A DNA stretch of 64,000 bases from Vibrio tubiashii. GTDB lineage: Bacteria > Pseudomonadota > Gammaproteobacteria > Enterobacterales > Vibrionaceae. This document shows positions 46,877-55,805 of this stretch, piece after piece. The stretch lies in NCBI GenBank assembly GCA_000775715.1, contig JRWQ01000017.1:1-64000 (forward strand), read 5' to 3'. Each line of letters starts with the position of its first letter. Within the stretch, counting starts at the first letter, position 1. Below the pieces are notes generated by a model that had not been told where the DNA came from, ran no database searches, and saw nothing but the letters and a program-made list of their open reading frames with translations. Position numbers and translations under genes: made by a program.

Positions 46877-48010
46877 ATGAGCAATTTTCAAATTTGTACT
46901 AACTGTGTCATGGACACTACTGATAGCAAGATTTCATTCGATGAAAATGGAGTCTGTGATCATTGTAATGACTTTTATTTAAATGTTCAGCCAAACTGGC
47001 ATACAGACGAGAAAGGCGAACAAGAGCTAGGAAGAATCATTCAAAAAATCAAAGAAGATGGTAAGGATCGTGAGTTTGATTGCATTATGGGGATGAGTGG
47101 TGGGGCTGATAGCTCTTACCTCCTACATGTTGCGGTAAAGAAATATGGCCTTCGCCCTTTGGTTTTCCATGTCGATGGTGGTTGGAATTCACAAATCGCC
47201 GTTAATAACATTAATGTTATGATTGAAAAATTAGGGCTAGACCTCTATACCGAAGTAATTAATTGGGAAGAAATGAAAGCTTTTCAATTGGCTTACTTCA
47301 GAGCCGGTGTTTCAAATATCGACATACCACAGGACCATGCATTTATCGCGACGCTTTATAATTTTGCGGCAAAACATAAGATTAAGTACATCTTAAACGG
47401 TGGTAATATTTCTACTGAGTGTGTTCGAAATCCTCTAGAATGGATTTACTATGGAACAGATATGGCTCAGATCAAAGATATACGAAATCGTTTCTGTGAC
47501 AATGCGATGAAAACTTATCCGTTTAGCAGTGTTTTGAAGCATAAGTTTTACCTTCGATATATACAAAGAATTGAAGTCGTCAAGCCGCTTAATTACTTCC
47601 CTTATATTAAGGAAGAGGCTATGAACGAGTTAGAGGATGTTTATGGTTGGCAGCCTTATCCCCAAAAGCACTTTGAATCTCGATTCACGAAGTTTTACGA
47701 AGGATACTGGTTACCAAATAAGTTTGGTTTTGATACGCGCAAGGTACAGTACTCTAGCTTGATTCTCACTGGGCAGATGACTAGAGATGAAGCACTTAAA
47801 AAACTGGAATCCCCTGCAATTCCTGTTGAAGAAGTAGAGCATGACTTCGAATATATTGCTACTAAGTTGGGGATATCGGTAGAAGAGTTGAAGACATATT
47901 TTAGTCAAGAGAATAAAACTTATCGCGACTATAACAATCAAGAGTCAATGTTTGAGTTTGGTGCTAAGGTACTTCGTTGGTTGGGCGTTGAGAGGTCGAT
48001 TAAACGATGA
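46877..48010 (+). CDS. wbpG: WbpG-type N-acetyl sugar amidotransferase
   Basis: 377 aa. ATP-pyrophosphatase (N-type) fold with the P-loop MGMSGGADSSYL near residue 75, an N-terminal CTNCVMDTTD...CDHC cysteine set, and the NGGNISTECVRNP motif. In P. aeruginosa O5, WbpG works with HisH2 and HisF2 to form an acetamidino group on a uronic acid-type sugar. The same three genes are adjacent here. First gene of the third unit; overlaps hisH by 4 nt. Confidence 0.9.
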   Translation: MSNFQICTNCVMDTTDSKISFDENGVCDHCNDFYLNVQPNWHTDEKGEQELGRIIQKIKEDGKDREFDCIMGMSGGADSSYLLHVAVKKYGLRPLVFHVDGGWNSQIAVNNINVMIEKLGLDLYTEVINWEEMKAFQLAYFRAGVSNIDIPQDHAFIATLYNFAAKHKIKYILNGGNISTECVRNPLEWIYYGTDMAQIKDIRNRFCDNAMKTYPFSSVLKHKFYLRYIQRIEVVKPLNYFPYIKEEAMNELEDVYGWQPYPQKHFESRFTKFYEGYWLPNKFGFDTRKVQYSSLILTGQMTRDEALKKLESPAIPVEEVEHDFEYIATKLGISVEELKTYFSQENKTYRDYNNQESMFEFGAKVLRWLGVERSIKR

Positions 48011-48621
48011 TCGCAATCGTAGATTACGGCCTTGGTAATATCAAAGCATTTTCTAACATATATAACAGATTAAATATTGACTGTTATTTTGCCTCTTCTC
48101 AAAAAGATCTTGAAGGCGCTAGTAAAATTATTTTGCCAGGCGTTGGGTCATTTGATCATGCAATGAACATGCTTAATAACTCAGGTCTTAGACAGCAATT
48201 AGACTACATGGTTTTAGATCAACATGTTCCTGTTTTAGGTGTATGTGTTGGCATGCAGATGATGGCTAATACAAGTGAAGAAGGAAGATTGCCAGGCTTA
48301 GGTTGGATTCCAGGGCATGTTCGTAAATTAAATGTCCCACAAGGCCAGAGAGAATATCCTTTGCCTCATATGGGGTGGAATACGGTCAGAAAAGTTAGTA
48401 GCTCTCCTTTAATGTCAGGTTTGGGAACTGAGTCTAGGTTTTATTTTTTGCACTCCTATTTCTTTGAGGTAAAAGAGCAAAAATTTCAATTAGCGACTGC
48501 TAGCTATGGAGAGACATTTTCTTGCATTGTTAATAGTAACAATGCTTATGGAGTGCAGTGTCACCCTGAGAAAAGCCATAAGTCAGGAATTGAGTTACTC
48601 AAAAGTTTTTCAGAGATATAA
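48007..48621 (+). CDS. HisH-like glutamine amidotransferase subunit (sugar amidation)
   Basis: 204 aa, class I glutaminase with nucleophile Cys in GVCVGMQMM and the catalytic HPEKS near the C terminus. It is an imidazole-glycerol-phosphate synthase paralogue that supplies ammonia to its HisF partner. No other histidine biosynthesis gene is nearby, and it is locked between wbpG and the HisF-like gene, so its role is O-antigen sugar modification rather than histidine synthesis. Confidence 0.9.
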   Translation: MIAIVDYGLGNIKAFSNIYNRLNIDCYFASSQKDLEGASKIILPGVGSFDHAMNMLNNSGLRQQLDYMVLDQHVPVLGVCVGMQMMANTSEEGRLPGLGWIPGHVRKLNVPQGQREYPLPHMGWNTVRKVSSSPLMSGLGTESRFYFLHSYFFEVKEQKFQLATASYGETFSCIVNSNNAYGVQCHPEKSHKSGIELLKSFSEI

Positions 48622-48624
48622 AAA

Positions 48625-49395
48625 ATGTTGCAATCACGACTTATACCAGTACTTCTTGTTAGAGATAAGGGATTGACCAAAACTGTAAAGTTTAAAGACG
48701 GGAAATATGTAGGAGATCCCTTAAACGCTGTAAAAATATTTAATGAGAAAGAAGTAGATGAGCTAATCGTTCTAGATATTGATGCAACAGCTCAAGGTAG
48801 GCTTCCAGATTTCAATATGATAGGCCATTTGGCAGCAGAGTGCCGCATGCCTTTATGCTATGGCGGAGGCATCAATAATCTCGAACAGGCTCAATCTATT
48901 CTTAGCTCTGGTGTAGAAAAAGTATCGTTTAGCAGCAACTTTTTCACAAATCCAGACCTTATCTCAGATTTGTCTTCTCGTGTAGGCAAGCAAAGTGTGG
49001 TAGTTGTCCTAGACGTAAAAAAGAAGTTATTTGGTAGCAAATACGAGTGTTACACGCATAACGGCACTAAAGGTACAAAATGTTGCCCAATTGACGCAGC
49101 AAAGAAAGCTCAAAAACTGGGTGCCGGTGAACTGGTTATCAACTCTATAGATAATGATGGTGTCATGAAGGGATATGACCTGTCGTTAATTAAAAAGATC
49201 AGAGATGTTGTGAACATTCCTGTAACAGCGCTTGGTGGGGCGGGCTCCTATGAAGATATTAAGGCCTTGATTGAACAGGAAAAGATTATAGGCGCAGCCG
49301 CGGGTAGTACGTTTGTTTTTAAAGGGAAATATAAGGCCGTGTTAATCAACTACCCTACATCAAAAGAAAAGAATTCTATATTGAACATTCGGTGA
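48625..49395 (+). CDS. HisF-like synthase subunit (sugar amidation)
   Basis: 256 aa, TIM barrel with the N-terminal RLIPVLLVRDKGLTKTVKFK, LDIDATAQG and CYGGGI motifs. Partner of the HisH-like protein; together they channel ammonia to the WbpG reaction. Its TGA overlaps the GTG start of the next gene, so the amidation module is translationally tied to the oxidoreductase fusion. Confidence 0.9.
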   Translation: MLQSRLIPVLLVRDKGLTKTVKFKDGKYVGDPLNAVKIFNEKEVDELIVLDIDATAQGRLPDFNMIGHLAAECRMPLCYGGGINNLEQAQSILSSGVEKVSFSSNFFTNPDLISDLSSRVGKQSVVVVLDVKKKLFGSKYECYTHNGTKGTKCCPIDAAKKAQKLGAGELVINSIDNDGVMKGYDLSLIKKIRDVVNIPVTALGGAGSYEDIKALIEQEKIIGAAAGSTFVFKGKYKAVLINYPTSKEKNSILNIR

Positions 49396-51542
49396 AAATC
49401 GTGAAACAAGTATTGCAAGATATGGCAAATGGAGGTTCAAATCTCGTTGAAGCTCCAGCCCCAATGGCTACTTCCGGAAATGTATTGATTGACACAACTG
49501 TTTCTCTAATTTCTGCGGGTACTGAACGTATGCTAGTTGACTTTGGTAAGGCTAGTTTACTAGATAAAGCTCGCCAGCAGCCTGACAAGGTTAAAATGGT
49601 TTTAGAGAAAATTCAAACTGACGGTCTGATGACCACAGTTGATGCGGTGCAATCGAAACTTGCGCAGCCGTTACCTCTTGGCTATTGTAACGTCGGCATA
49701 GTTAACTCGGTTGGAAAAGGTGTCGAGGGTTTTAAAGCCGGTGATCGAGTCGTTTCTAACGGGCCTCATGCTGACGTTGTCAGAGTCTCAAAAAATCTAT
49801 GCGCATTGGTTCCAGATGAGGTCTCAGATGAAGAAGCTTCATTTACTGTAGTCGCAAGTATTGGTTTACAAGGTATTCGACTAGCAAAGCCAACCCTTGG
49901 TGAGGCTTTTGTTGTAACAGGTGCCGGACTTATAGGCTTGCTTACAGTGCAGCTTCTTCGAGCTCAGGGCTGTCGGGTTTTAGCAATAGACTTTGACGAC
50001 TCAAAATTAGAATTAGCGAAACAATTTGGAGCAGAAGTATGTAATCCCGGGCGTGGGGAAGACCCTGTAGCTGCCGGAATGGCGTTTAGCCGTGGTCAAG
50101 GTGTAGACGGTGTTATTATTACGGCTTCAACTAAATCGAATGACCCAGTGACACAGGCTGCACGAATGAGCAGAAAACGGGGACGTATTATACTCGTTGG
50201 TGTAACTGGTTTAGAGCTAAACCGAGCGGATTTTTATGAGAAAGAGCTGACGTTTCAAGTATCATGCTCTTACGGCCCTGGACGATATGATCCAGACTAT
50301 GAAGATAAGGGTAACGATTACCCATATGCATTTGTGCGTTGGACAGAGCAAAGAAACTTTGAAGCCATTTTGGATATGATGGCTTCAGGACAGGTAGATG
50401 TTAAACCTCTTATCTCACATCGCTTCAATTTTGAGGAAGCACCAAAGGCATACGAGCTTCTAACTTCGGATAGGTCTGCGCTTGGTATCTTGCTTAATTA
50501 TAAAAGCGAGCTAGTAGCTCGTCACAACAAGGTTGTTGAACTTGACTCAAACATGACTTTCCAAGCGGCCAAGCCAGTTGTTGGGTTTGTTGGAGCTGGA
50601 AACTACGCTTCACGAATGCTTATTCCAGCATTTAAAGCAGGAGGAGCACAGCTTCACACAATTGCTACATCTGGTGGTATCAATGGTGTGACTCATGGTG
50701 AAAAAGCTGGTTTTTCAAAGACAACAACAGATACGCAGTCAATGATCCTGGATCCAGAGATTAACACTGTCGCTATTGTTACTCGTCATAATAGTCACGC
50801 CAAGTTTGTTGCAGAAGCTTTAAATGCAGGAAAACATGTTTTTGTCGAAAAGCCACTAGCGATTTCGCTATCGGAGCTCGCTGATGTTGAGGCTGCATAT
50901 TATTCGAAAACCTCGGATGATGCTGCTCCAAAATTAATGGTTGGCTTTAATCGTCGCTTTTCGCCGCAAGTTCAAAAGATGAAGGAGCTTCTTTCTTCAA
51001 TTAATGAGCCTAAAACTTTTATGATGACAATGAACGCAGGTGCAATACCTGCCGAACATTGGACTCAAGATAGTAGTGTTGGCGGTGGTCGTATTATCGG
51101 AGAGGCATGTCATTTTATTGACTTGATGCGCTTCCTTGCGGGTTCGGAAATCACTTCAGTACAATGCAGAAGGATGGGTGATACAGACAGCGTAGATATT
51201 ACAGAGGATAAAGCGGCTATTATTCTAGGCTTTGCTGATGGCTCTTTTGGTACTATCCATTACTTGGCAAATGGTGCTGCTAGTTTTCCTAAAGAGCGAG
51301 TTGAGGTTTTTGCCGCTGGTCGAGTTCTTCAATTAGACAATTTCCGAAAATTAAAAGCCTTTGGCTGGCCTGGTTTTTCAAAAATGAACCTGTGGAAACA
51401 AGATAAAGGGCAAGCTGACTGTTCTACCGCATTTCTTCAATCGATAGAGAAAGGTATAGATGCCCCGATTCCAGCCAGGGAACTGTTTGAAGTCGCTAAA
51501 GTGACTATTGAAATTGCAGAACAGCTCCGTAGCCAGAAATGA
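49392..51542 (+). CDS. Two-domain oxidoreductase: zinc-type alcohol dehydrogenase fused to Gfo/Idh/MocA
   Basis: 716 aa, starting at GTG 49392. Residues 1 to about 380 are a medium-chain dehydrogenase (STVSLISAGTER-like start, GDRVVSNGPHADVV, Rossmann AFVVTGAGLIGLLTVQLL); residues about 390-716 are Gfo/Idh/MocA (GFVGAGNYASRMLIPAF, the catalytic-type KPLAIS motif, GRIIGEACHFIDLMRF). Two redox domains on one chain suggest oxidation and reduction of the same sugar. Overlaps the heparinase-like gene by 4 nt. Confidence 0.88.
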   Translation: MKIVKQVLQDMANGGSNLVEAPAPMATSGNVLIDTTVSLISAGTERMLVDFGKASLLDKARQQPDKVKMVLEKIQTDGLMTTVDAVQSKLAQPLPLGYCNVGIVNSVGKGVEGFKAGDRVVSNGPHADVVRVSKNLCALVPDEVSDEEASFTVVASIGLQGIRLAKPTLGEAFVVTGAGLIGLLTVQLLRAQGCRVLAIDFDDSKLELAKQFGAEVCNPGRGEDPVAAGMAFSRGQGVDGVIITASTKSNDPVTQAARMSRKRGRIILVGVTGLELNRADFYEKELTFQVSCSYGPGRYDPDYEDKGNDYPYAFVRWTEQRNFEAILDMMASGQVDVKPLISHRFNFEEAPKAYELLTSDRSALGILLNYKSELVARHNKVVELDSNMTFQAAKPVVGFVGAGNYASRMLIPAFKAGGAQLHTIATSGGINGVTHGEKAGFSKTTTDTQSMILDPEINTVAIVTRHNSHAKFVAEALNAGKHVFVEKPLAISLSELADVEAAYYSKTSDDAAPKLMVGFNRRFSPQVQKMKELLSSINEPKTFMMTMNAGAIPAEHWTQDSSVGGGRIIGEACHFIDLMRFLAGSEITSVQCRRMGDTDSVDITEDKAAIILGFADGSFGTIHYLANGAASFPKERVEVFAAGRVLQLDNFRKLKAFGWPGFSKMNLWKQDKGQADCSTAFLQSIEKGIDAPIPARELFEVAKVTIEIAEQLRSQK

Positions 51543-53353
51543 TAAGTAAAGACAAGGTTAAGACCGTGCTTAAGCTCGGTGTGCTGAATTTGGCGCGCGT
51601 GGCATATTACCAAGTGGGCTTACGCACGGGCTTAAATCCTGTAAAACGTATTAAAGCGGCCCCAATTCTGGGGCCTTTATTTAACCAAAGTGAAGATCAG
51701 CTAAGTTCAAGTGGTAAAACTGATTATTTGTTTCAGCCATTTGGGTGGAAGAGTTTTATTAAAGTTGATGAAATTCAATGGGATAAGAGTGTTTTAACTG
51801 AGAGGAAATACGAGTTCTTTTCTCGCCCTTGGTTCCAATTATCTGATTTTGGTTCTACTGTCGGGGATATCAAAGGTATCTGGGAAGCATCTCGATTTGA
51901 TTGGGCTATTGGTTTAGCTATTGATCATCAAAAAGGCAAAAGTGGTGCAGTTCAATTGCTAAATCAAACAAGTAGTGATTGGCTTGACAAGAATCCGCCA
52001 TATATGGGGCCTAATTGGAAATGTGGTCAGGAAGCCTCAATTCGTGTAATGCATATAGCTTTTGCGTCGAAGCTGCTTGGTCAAGTTGAAAAGCCTACAG
52101 AATCAATTTTGATGTTTGTTAAAGCTCACCTGAAGCGAATAGCACCTACGATGTCTTATGCAGTCGCACAAGATAATAACCATGGAACTTCAGAAGCTGC
52201 AGCGCTCTTTATTGGAGGGACTTGGTTAGTTCATTCAGGTGATAAGAAAGCTGAAAAGTGGGTTAGGTTGGGGCGAAAATGGTTAGAAAATCGCGCACGT
52301 CACTTAATTGAAGAAGATGGGTCTTTTAGCCAGTACTCTGTTAACTATCATAGGGTTATGTTAGATACTTACACTATGTCGGAGCTGTGGCGTCGAGACA
52401 TGAGTGTGCCTGCTTTTTCTTCGCTACTACAGAGTCGCCTTAAGAGCGCTACCAATTGGCTATATCAACTAACGGATGAAATCTCTGGTGGTGCTCCAAA
52501 TCTGGGCCACAATGATGGAGCGAGGTTACTCCCACTAACCGATTCAAGTTATCGTGACTTTCGTCCATCTGTTCAACTTGCTGCGAAAGTTTTCTGTAAT
52601 AGAGCCGCTTGGCAAAGAAGTGGAGGTTATGATAAAGCTCTTCAATTTCTTGGTTTATCGAAACCGACGGAATCATTAGAAAAACAATGCTCATTTCATT
52701 TCTCTGATGGTGGCTACTTTGGTTTACGAAATAGAAGTGGGGTCTTTGCGTTTGTAACTTACCCTAAATATAGATTTCGCCCCGCACAGTGTGATGCTCT
52801 ACATATCGATTTATGGCTCAATGGCGTCAATTTGCTAAGAGACGGTGGTACCTTTAGTTATAATGCTGGCCAAGAATATATAGATTACTACAGCGGGGCT
52901 CAGAGCCATAATACCATTGAGTTTGATGGGCGAGATCAAATGCCCCGTGTTGGTCGGTTTTTACTTGGTAAATGGTTAAAGCCAAATTCTGTTCAATGGA
53001 CACCAGAGATGATGTGTTGCCAAGCGGGGTATAGGGACTATTTAGCCAATCAACACACACGAACAGTTACACTATCTGAGACAAGTTTACTGGTTGAAGA
53101 TCAAATATCTGGCTTTGATACAAAGGCTGTACTGCGTTGGCGATTAGCGCCAGGCGGCTGGAAATTGACAGGTAATAGAATTGTGAATGAAGGGCATGTT
53201 ATTACCATTACATGTAGCCATGAGCCAAAATCAATCAAGTTAGTTCAAGGTAAAGAATCTCGTTACTATTATCGAGAAGAAGATACACCAGTCATAGAAG
53301 TTGAAGTTACCTCTGACTGCAAAATAATAACTGAGTACATTTTCATACAATGA
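51539..53353 (+). CDS. Heparinase II/III-like protein without signal peptide
   Basis: 604 aa. An alpha/alpha-toroid (about 90-370, with YAVAQDNNHGTSEAAALFIG and SVNYHRVMLDTY) is followed by a beta-sandwich (about 380-600, with CDALHIDLWLNGVNLLRDGG and SHNTIEFDGRDQMPR). This is the PL12/PL15-type polysaccharide lyase layout. No signal peptide or membrane anchor is visible, so it should be cytoplasmic, unlike most lyases. It is coupled by overlaps to the fused oxidoreductase and a GT4. Its role in O-antigen assembly is unknown. Confidence 0.85.
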   Translation: MISKDKVKTVLKLGVLNLARVAYYQVGLRTGLNPVKRIKAAPILGPLFNQSEDQLSSSGKTDYLFQPFGWKSFIKVDEIQWDKSVLTERKYEFFSRPWFQLSDFGSTVGDIKGIWEASRFDWAIGLAIDHQKGKSGAVQLLNQTSSDWLDKNPPYMGPNWKCGQEASIRVMHIAFASKLLGQVEKPTESILMFVKAHLKRIAPTMSYAVAQDNNHGTSEAAALFIGGTWLVHSGDKKAEKWVRLGRKWLENRARHLIEEDGSFSQYSVNYHRVMLDTYTMSELWRRDMSVPAFSSLLQSRLKSATNWLYQLTDEISGGAPNLGHNDGARLLPLTDSSYRDFRPSVQLAAKVFCNRAAWQRSGGYDKALQFLGLSKPTESLEKQCSFHFSDGGYFGLRNRSGVFAFVTYPKYRFRPAQCDALHIDLWLNGVNLLRDGGTFSYNAGQEYIDYYSGAQSHNTIEFDGRDQMPRVGRFLLGKWLKPNSVQWTPEMMCCQAGYRDYLANQHTRTVTLSETSLLVEDQISGFDTKAVLRWRLAPGGWKLTGNRIVNEGHVITITCSHEPKSIKLVQGKESRYYYREEDTPVIEVEVTSDCKIITEYIFIQ

Positions 53354-54597
53354 ATATTTTATACTTCCATCAGCATTTTTCTACTCCTAAGGGCTCAACG
53401 GGAATTCGTTCATATGAGATGGCCAAACGCCTGATTCATCATGGTCATAAGGTCACTATGGTTTGTGGCACATACGGTGGTGGCGAAACAGGTTTAGTGG
53501 GTTCGTTCATAAAAGGTAAGCGGGAAGGTCACGTTGAAGGTATTAGGGTCATTGAGTTTGATCTTGCGTATTCAAATGCAGATAGCTTTATTCGACGAAG
53601 CATGACATTTGCTAAGTTTGCATTGAAGAGTGTCGGCTTAGCTTTTACCGAAAAGTATGATGTTTTATTTGCCACTACTACACCGCTCACAGCAGGTATT
53701 CCGGGAATCTTCGCTCGATGGTTAAGGGGAAAACCGTTTGTTTTTGAAGTTCGTGATTTGTGGCCTGAACTGCCTAAAGAAATGGGCGTAATAAAGAACC
53801 CTGTCGTTTTAGGTTTAATGTCGATATTGGAGTGGGCGTCTTATCGAAGTGCTCATCGTTGTATAGGGTTATCTCCGGGGATAGTTGAGGGTATAAAAAA
53901 ACGTGGTGTAAACCCCTCTAAAATTGAGCTAGTACCTAATGGGTGTGACTTGTCTATTTTTGGTCAAGCAGTTAAACCTTGGCGACCGCTAGGCATATCA
54001 GATAGCGATCTAGTGGCTGTATTTACTGGTACTCATGGTGTTGCAAATGGTCTTGATGCTGTTATTGATGTTGCTCAAGAACTTAAAAACAGGCGTCGAA
54101 GTGACATCAAGCTCGTATTGGTTGGTCAAGGGAAATTAAAGTCTGGGCTAGAACTACGAGCAAAAAAATTGAACTTAGATAATATTATTTTCCATCCCCC
54201 AGTTGATAAAGAAAAATTAGCCGGCTTGATGGAAAGCGCAGATATTGGTTTGCAGCTACTTGCTAATATTCCCGCTTTTTATTTCGGTACATCACCAAAT
54301 AAGTTCTTCGATTATATCTCAGCAGGCTTGCCGGTTCTAAACAACTATCCCGGCTGGTTAGCTGGCATGATTCGAAAAGAAAAATGTGGCTACACGGTTG
54401 AGCCAGAGAACGCTGTGAAATTTGCTGAGGCGCTTGAACATGCCGCAGACAATAGGAATGGTTTAGTCGGAATGGGGGATAATGCCCGCCAACTGGCAGA
54501 AAGAGAGTTTGATCGTAAACAGCTCGCCGATAAATGGGTTTCATGGGTTGTAGGTACGGTACCAACTAATGGAGTGAAGTGTGAAAAGGTTATTTGA
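53350..54597 (+). CDS. GT4 glycosyltransferase (WbuB-like)
   Basis: 415 aa, GT-B fold. Motifs: YFHQHFSTPKGSTGIRSYEM at the N terminus, FEVRDLWPELPKEMG near residue 130, LVPNGCDLSIF and the FFDYISAGLPVLNN nucleotide-sugar site. This resembles WbuB-type transferases that add an N-acetyl-fucosamine-like second sugar to a lipid-linked first sugar. It sits directly before the initiating phosphosugar transferase, with which it overlaps by 17 nt. Confidence 0.87.
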   Translation: MNILYFHQHFSTPKGSTGIRSYEMAKRLIHHGHKVTMVCGTYGGGETGLVGSFIKGKREGHVEGIRVIEFDLAYSNADSFIRRSMTFAKFALKSVGLAFTEKYDVLFATTTPLTAGIPGIFARWLRGKPFVFEVRDLWPELPKEMGVIKNPVVLGLMSILEWASYRSAHRCIGLSPGIVEGIKKRGVNPSKIELVPNGCDLSIFGQAVKPWRPLGISDSDLVAVFTGTHGVANGLDAVIDVAQELKNRRRSDIKLVLVGQGKLKSGLELRAKKLNLDNIIFHPPVDKEKLAGLMESADIGLQLLANIPAFYFGTSPNKFFDYISAGLPVLNNYPGWLAGMIRKEKCGYTVEPENAVKFAEALEHAADNRNGLVGMGDNARQLAEREFDRKQLADKWVSWVVGTVPTNGVKCEKVI

Positions 54598-55177
54598 TTT
54601 TTTTGCATCTTTTTGTGGTTTGATAGTGCTAGCCCCAGTAATTGCTTTCATTGCATGGAAAATCCGGAATAACTTAGGTTCTCCAGTATTGTTTAGACAA
54701 ACGCGACCTGGACTTAATGGTAAGCCATTTGAAATGGTGAAGTTTAGAACGATGAAAGATGCTGTAGATAAAGATGGAGTCCCTCTTCCTGACTCTGAGC
54801 GAATGACATCATTTGGTGTAAAACTGCGTAATTCAAGCCTAGATGAACTGCCTGAGCTTTGGAATGTTCTTAGGGGCGACATGAGCCTAGTAGGGCCTCG
54901 GCCCCTTCTCATGCAGTATCTTCCCCTTTATAACGAAGTGCAAGCACGTCGCCATGAAGCGAAACCAGGGGTAACTGGCTGGGCTCAAATTAACGGACGC
55001 AACGCGATCAGTTGGGACGATAAATTCAAGTTAGACGTATGGTATGTCGACAATCGTACATTCTGGCTAGATATTAAAATTATTTTCTTAACGATCAAAA
55101 AGGTATTTGTAAAAGAAGGTATTTCAGCCGATGACCATGTGACCATTGAACCATTTAAAGGTAATTCAAGTGAGTAA
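54581..55177 (+). CDS. PglC-like initiating phosphosugar transferase
   Basis: 198 aa, the small monotopic phosphoglycosyl transferase core without the extra N-terminal domain of WcaJ. One re-entrant membrane segment (about 8-28), VLFRQTRPG, FRTMKD and the catalytic Asp-Glu in SSLDELPELWN, then SLVGPRPLL and PGVTGWAQINGRN. Loads a UDP-sugar onto undecaprenyl phosphate to start the O-unit. The three genes that follow make a di-N-acetylbacillosamine-type donor, its likely substrate. Confidence 0.9.
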   Translation: MKRLFDFFASFCGLIVLAPVIAFIAWKIRNNLGSPVLFRQTRPGLNGKPFEMVKFRTMKDAVDKDGVPLPDSERMTSFGVKLRNSSLDELPELWNVLRGDMSLVGPRPLLMQYLPLYNEVQARRHEAKPGVTGWAQINGRNAISWDDKFKLDVWYVDNRTFWLDIKIIFLTIKKVFVKEGISADDHVTIEPFKGNSSE

Positions 55178-55793
55178 ATGTGCCATTTTGGGTGCTAGTG
55201 GTCATGGTAAAGTTATAGCAGAAATTGCGGAACTCAATGGCTATGACAGTGTTTTTTTCTTTGATGATCGTTGGCCCGAGGTTTCTTACGTTGCTCATTG
55301 GCAAGTTATTGGAACGACAAAGCAATTGCTGGAAAGTTGTTCGTGTTTCGATGCTGTTATTGTTGCCATTGGCCATAATCAGACCCGAATTAAAAAGCAG
55401 TTCCTCCTTTCTCAAAGAGGTGCTCACTTTCCTACATTTATTCACCCAACCGCGACTGTAAGCCAATATTCTCAAGTTGGCGAGGGAACCGTGGTCATGG
55501 CGGGGGCTGTTATTAATCCGTTTTCTACTATTGGGCCTAGCTGTATAATCAACACGTCAGCCACAATTGATCATGATTGCGTATTGGATGAGGGCGTTCA
55601 TATTAGCCCTGGGGCTAATATGGCCGGAGGAGTTCAGGTAGGCGTAGGAAGTTGGGTTGGCATCGGTGCGAGCGTAAAGCAACTAATAAAAATTGGTAAC
55701 CATGCAGTTATTGCTGCAGGTGCCGTTGTAGTACAAGATGTTCTAGATGAGCAAGTCGTAGCTGGAGTTCCTGCTCAGCAGCTTAATAATTAA
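55170..55793 (+). CDS. PglD-like sugar N-acetyltransferase
   Basis: 207 aa from GTG 55170, with AAAGG 8 nt upstream; a TTG at 55146 would add 8 residues. An N-terminal Rossmann-like half (CAILGASGHGKVIAEIA) precedes a left-handed beta-helix with hexapeptide repeats from about residue 95 and the catalytic histidine in SATIDHDC. This is the PglD/NeuD/PerB layout. Acetylates the 4-amino group of the UDP-sugar made by the next two enzymes. Confidence 0.9.
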   Translation: MSKCAILGASGHGKVIAEIAELNGYDSVFFFDDRWPEVSYVAHWQVIGTTKQLLESCSCFDAVIVAIGHNQTRIKKQFLLSQRGAHFPTFIHPTATVSQYSQVGEGTVVMAGAVINPFSTIGPSCIINTSATIDHDCVLDEGVHISPGANMAGGVQVGVGSWVGIGASVKQLIKIGNHAVIAAGAVVVQDVLDEQVVAGVPAQQLNN

Positions 55794-55805
55794 GGATTCA
55801 AAAAA

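Noticed and set aside
48007-49395. hisH-hisF as part of histidine biosynthesis
   Set aside because: No other his gene is nearby and both are packed between wbpG and O-antigen genes; the WbpG-linked paralogues are the better reading.
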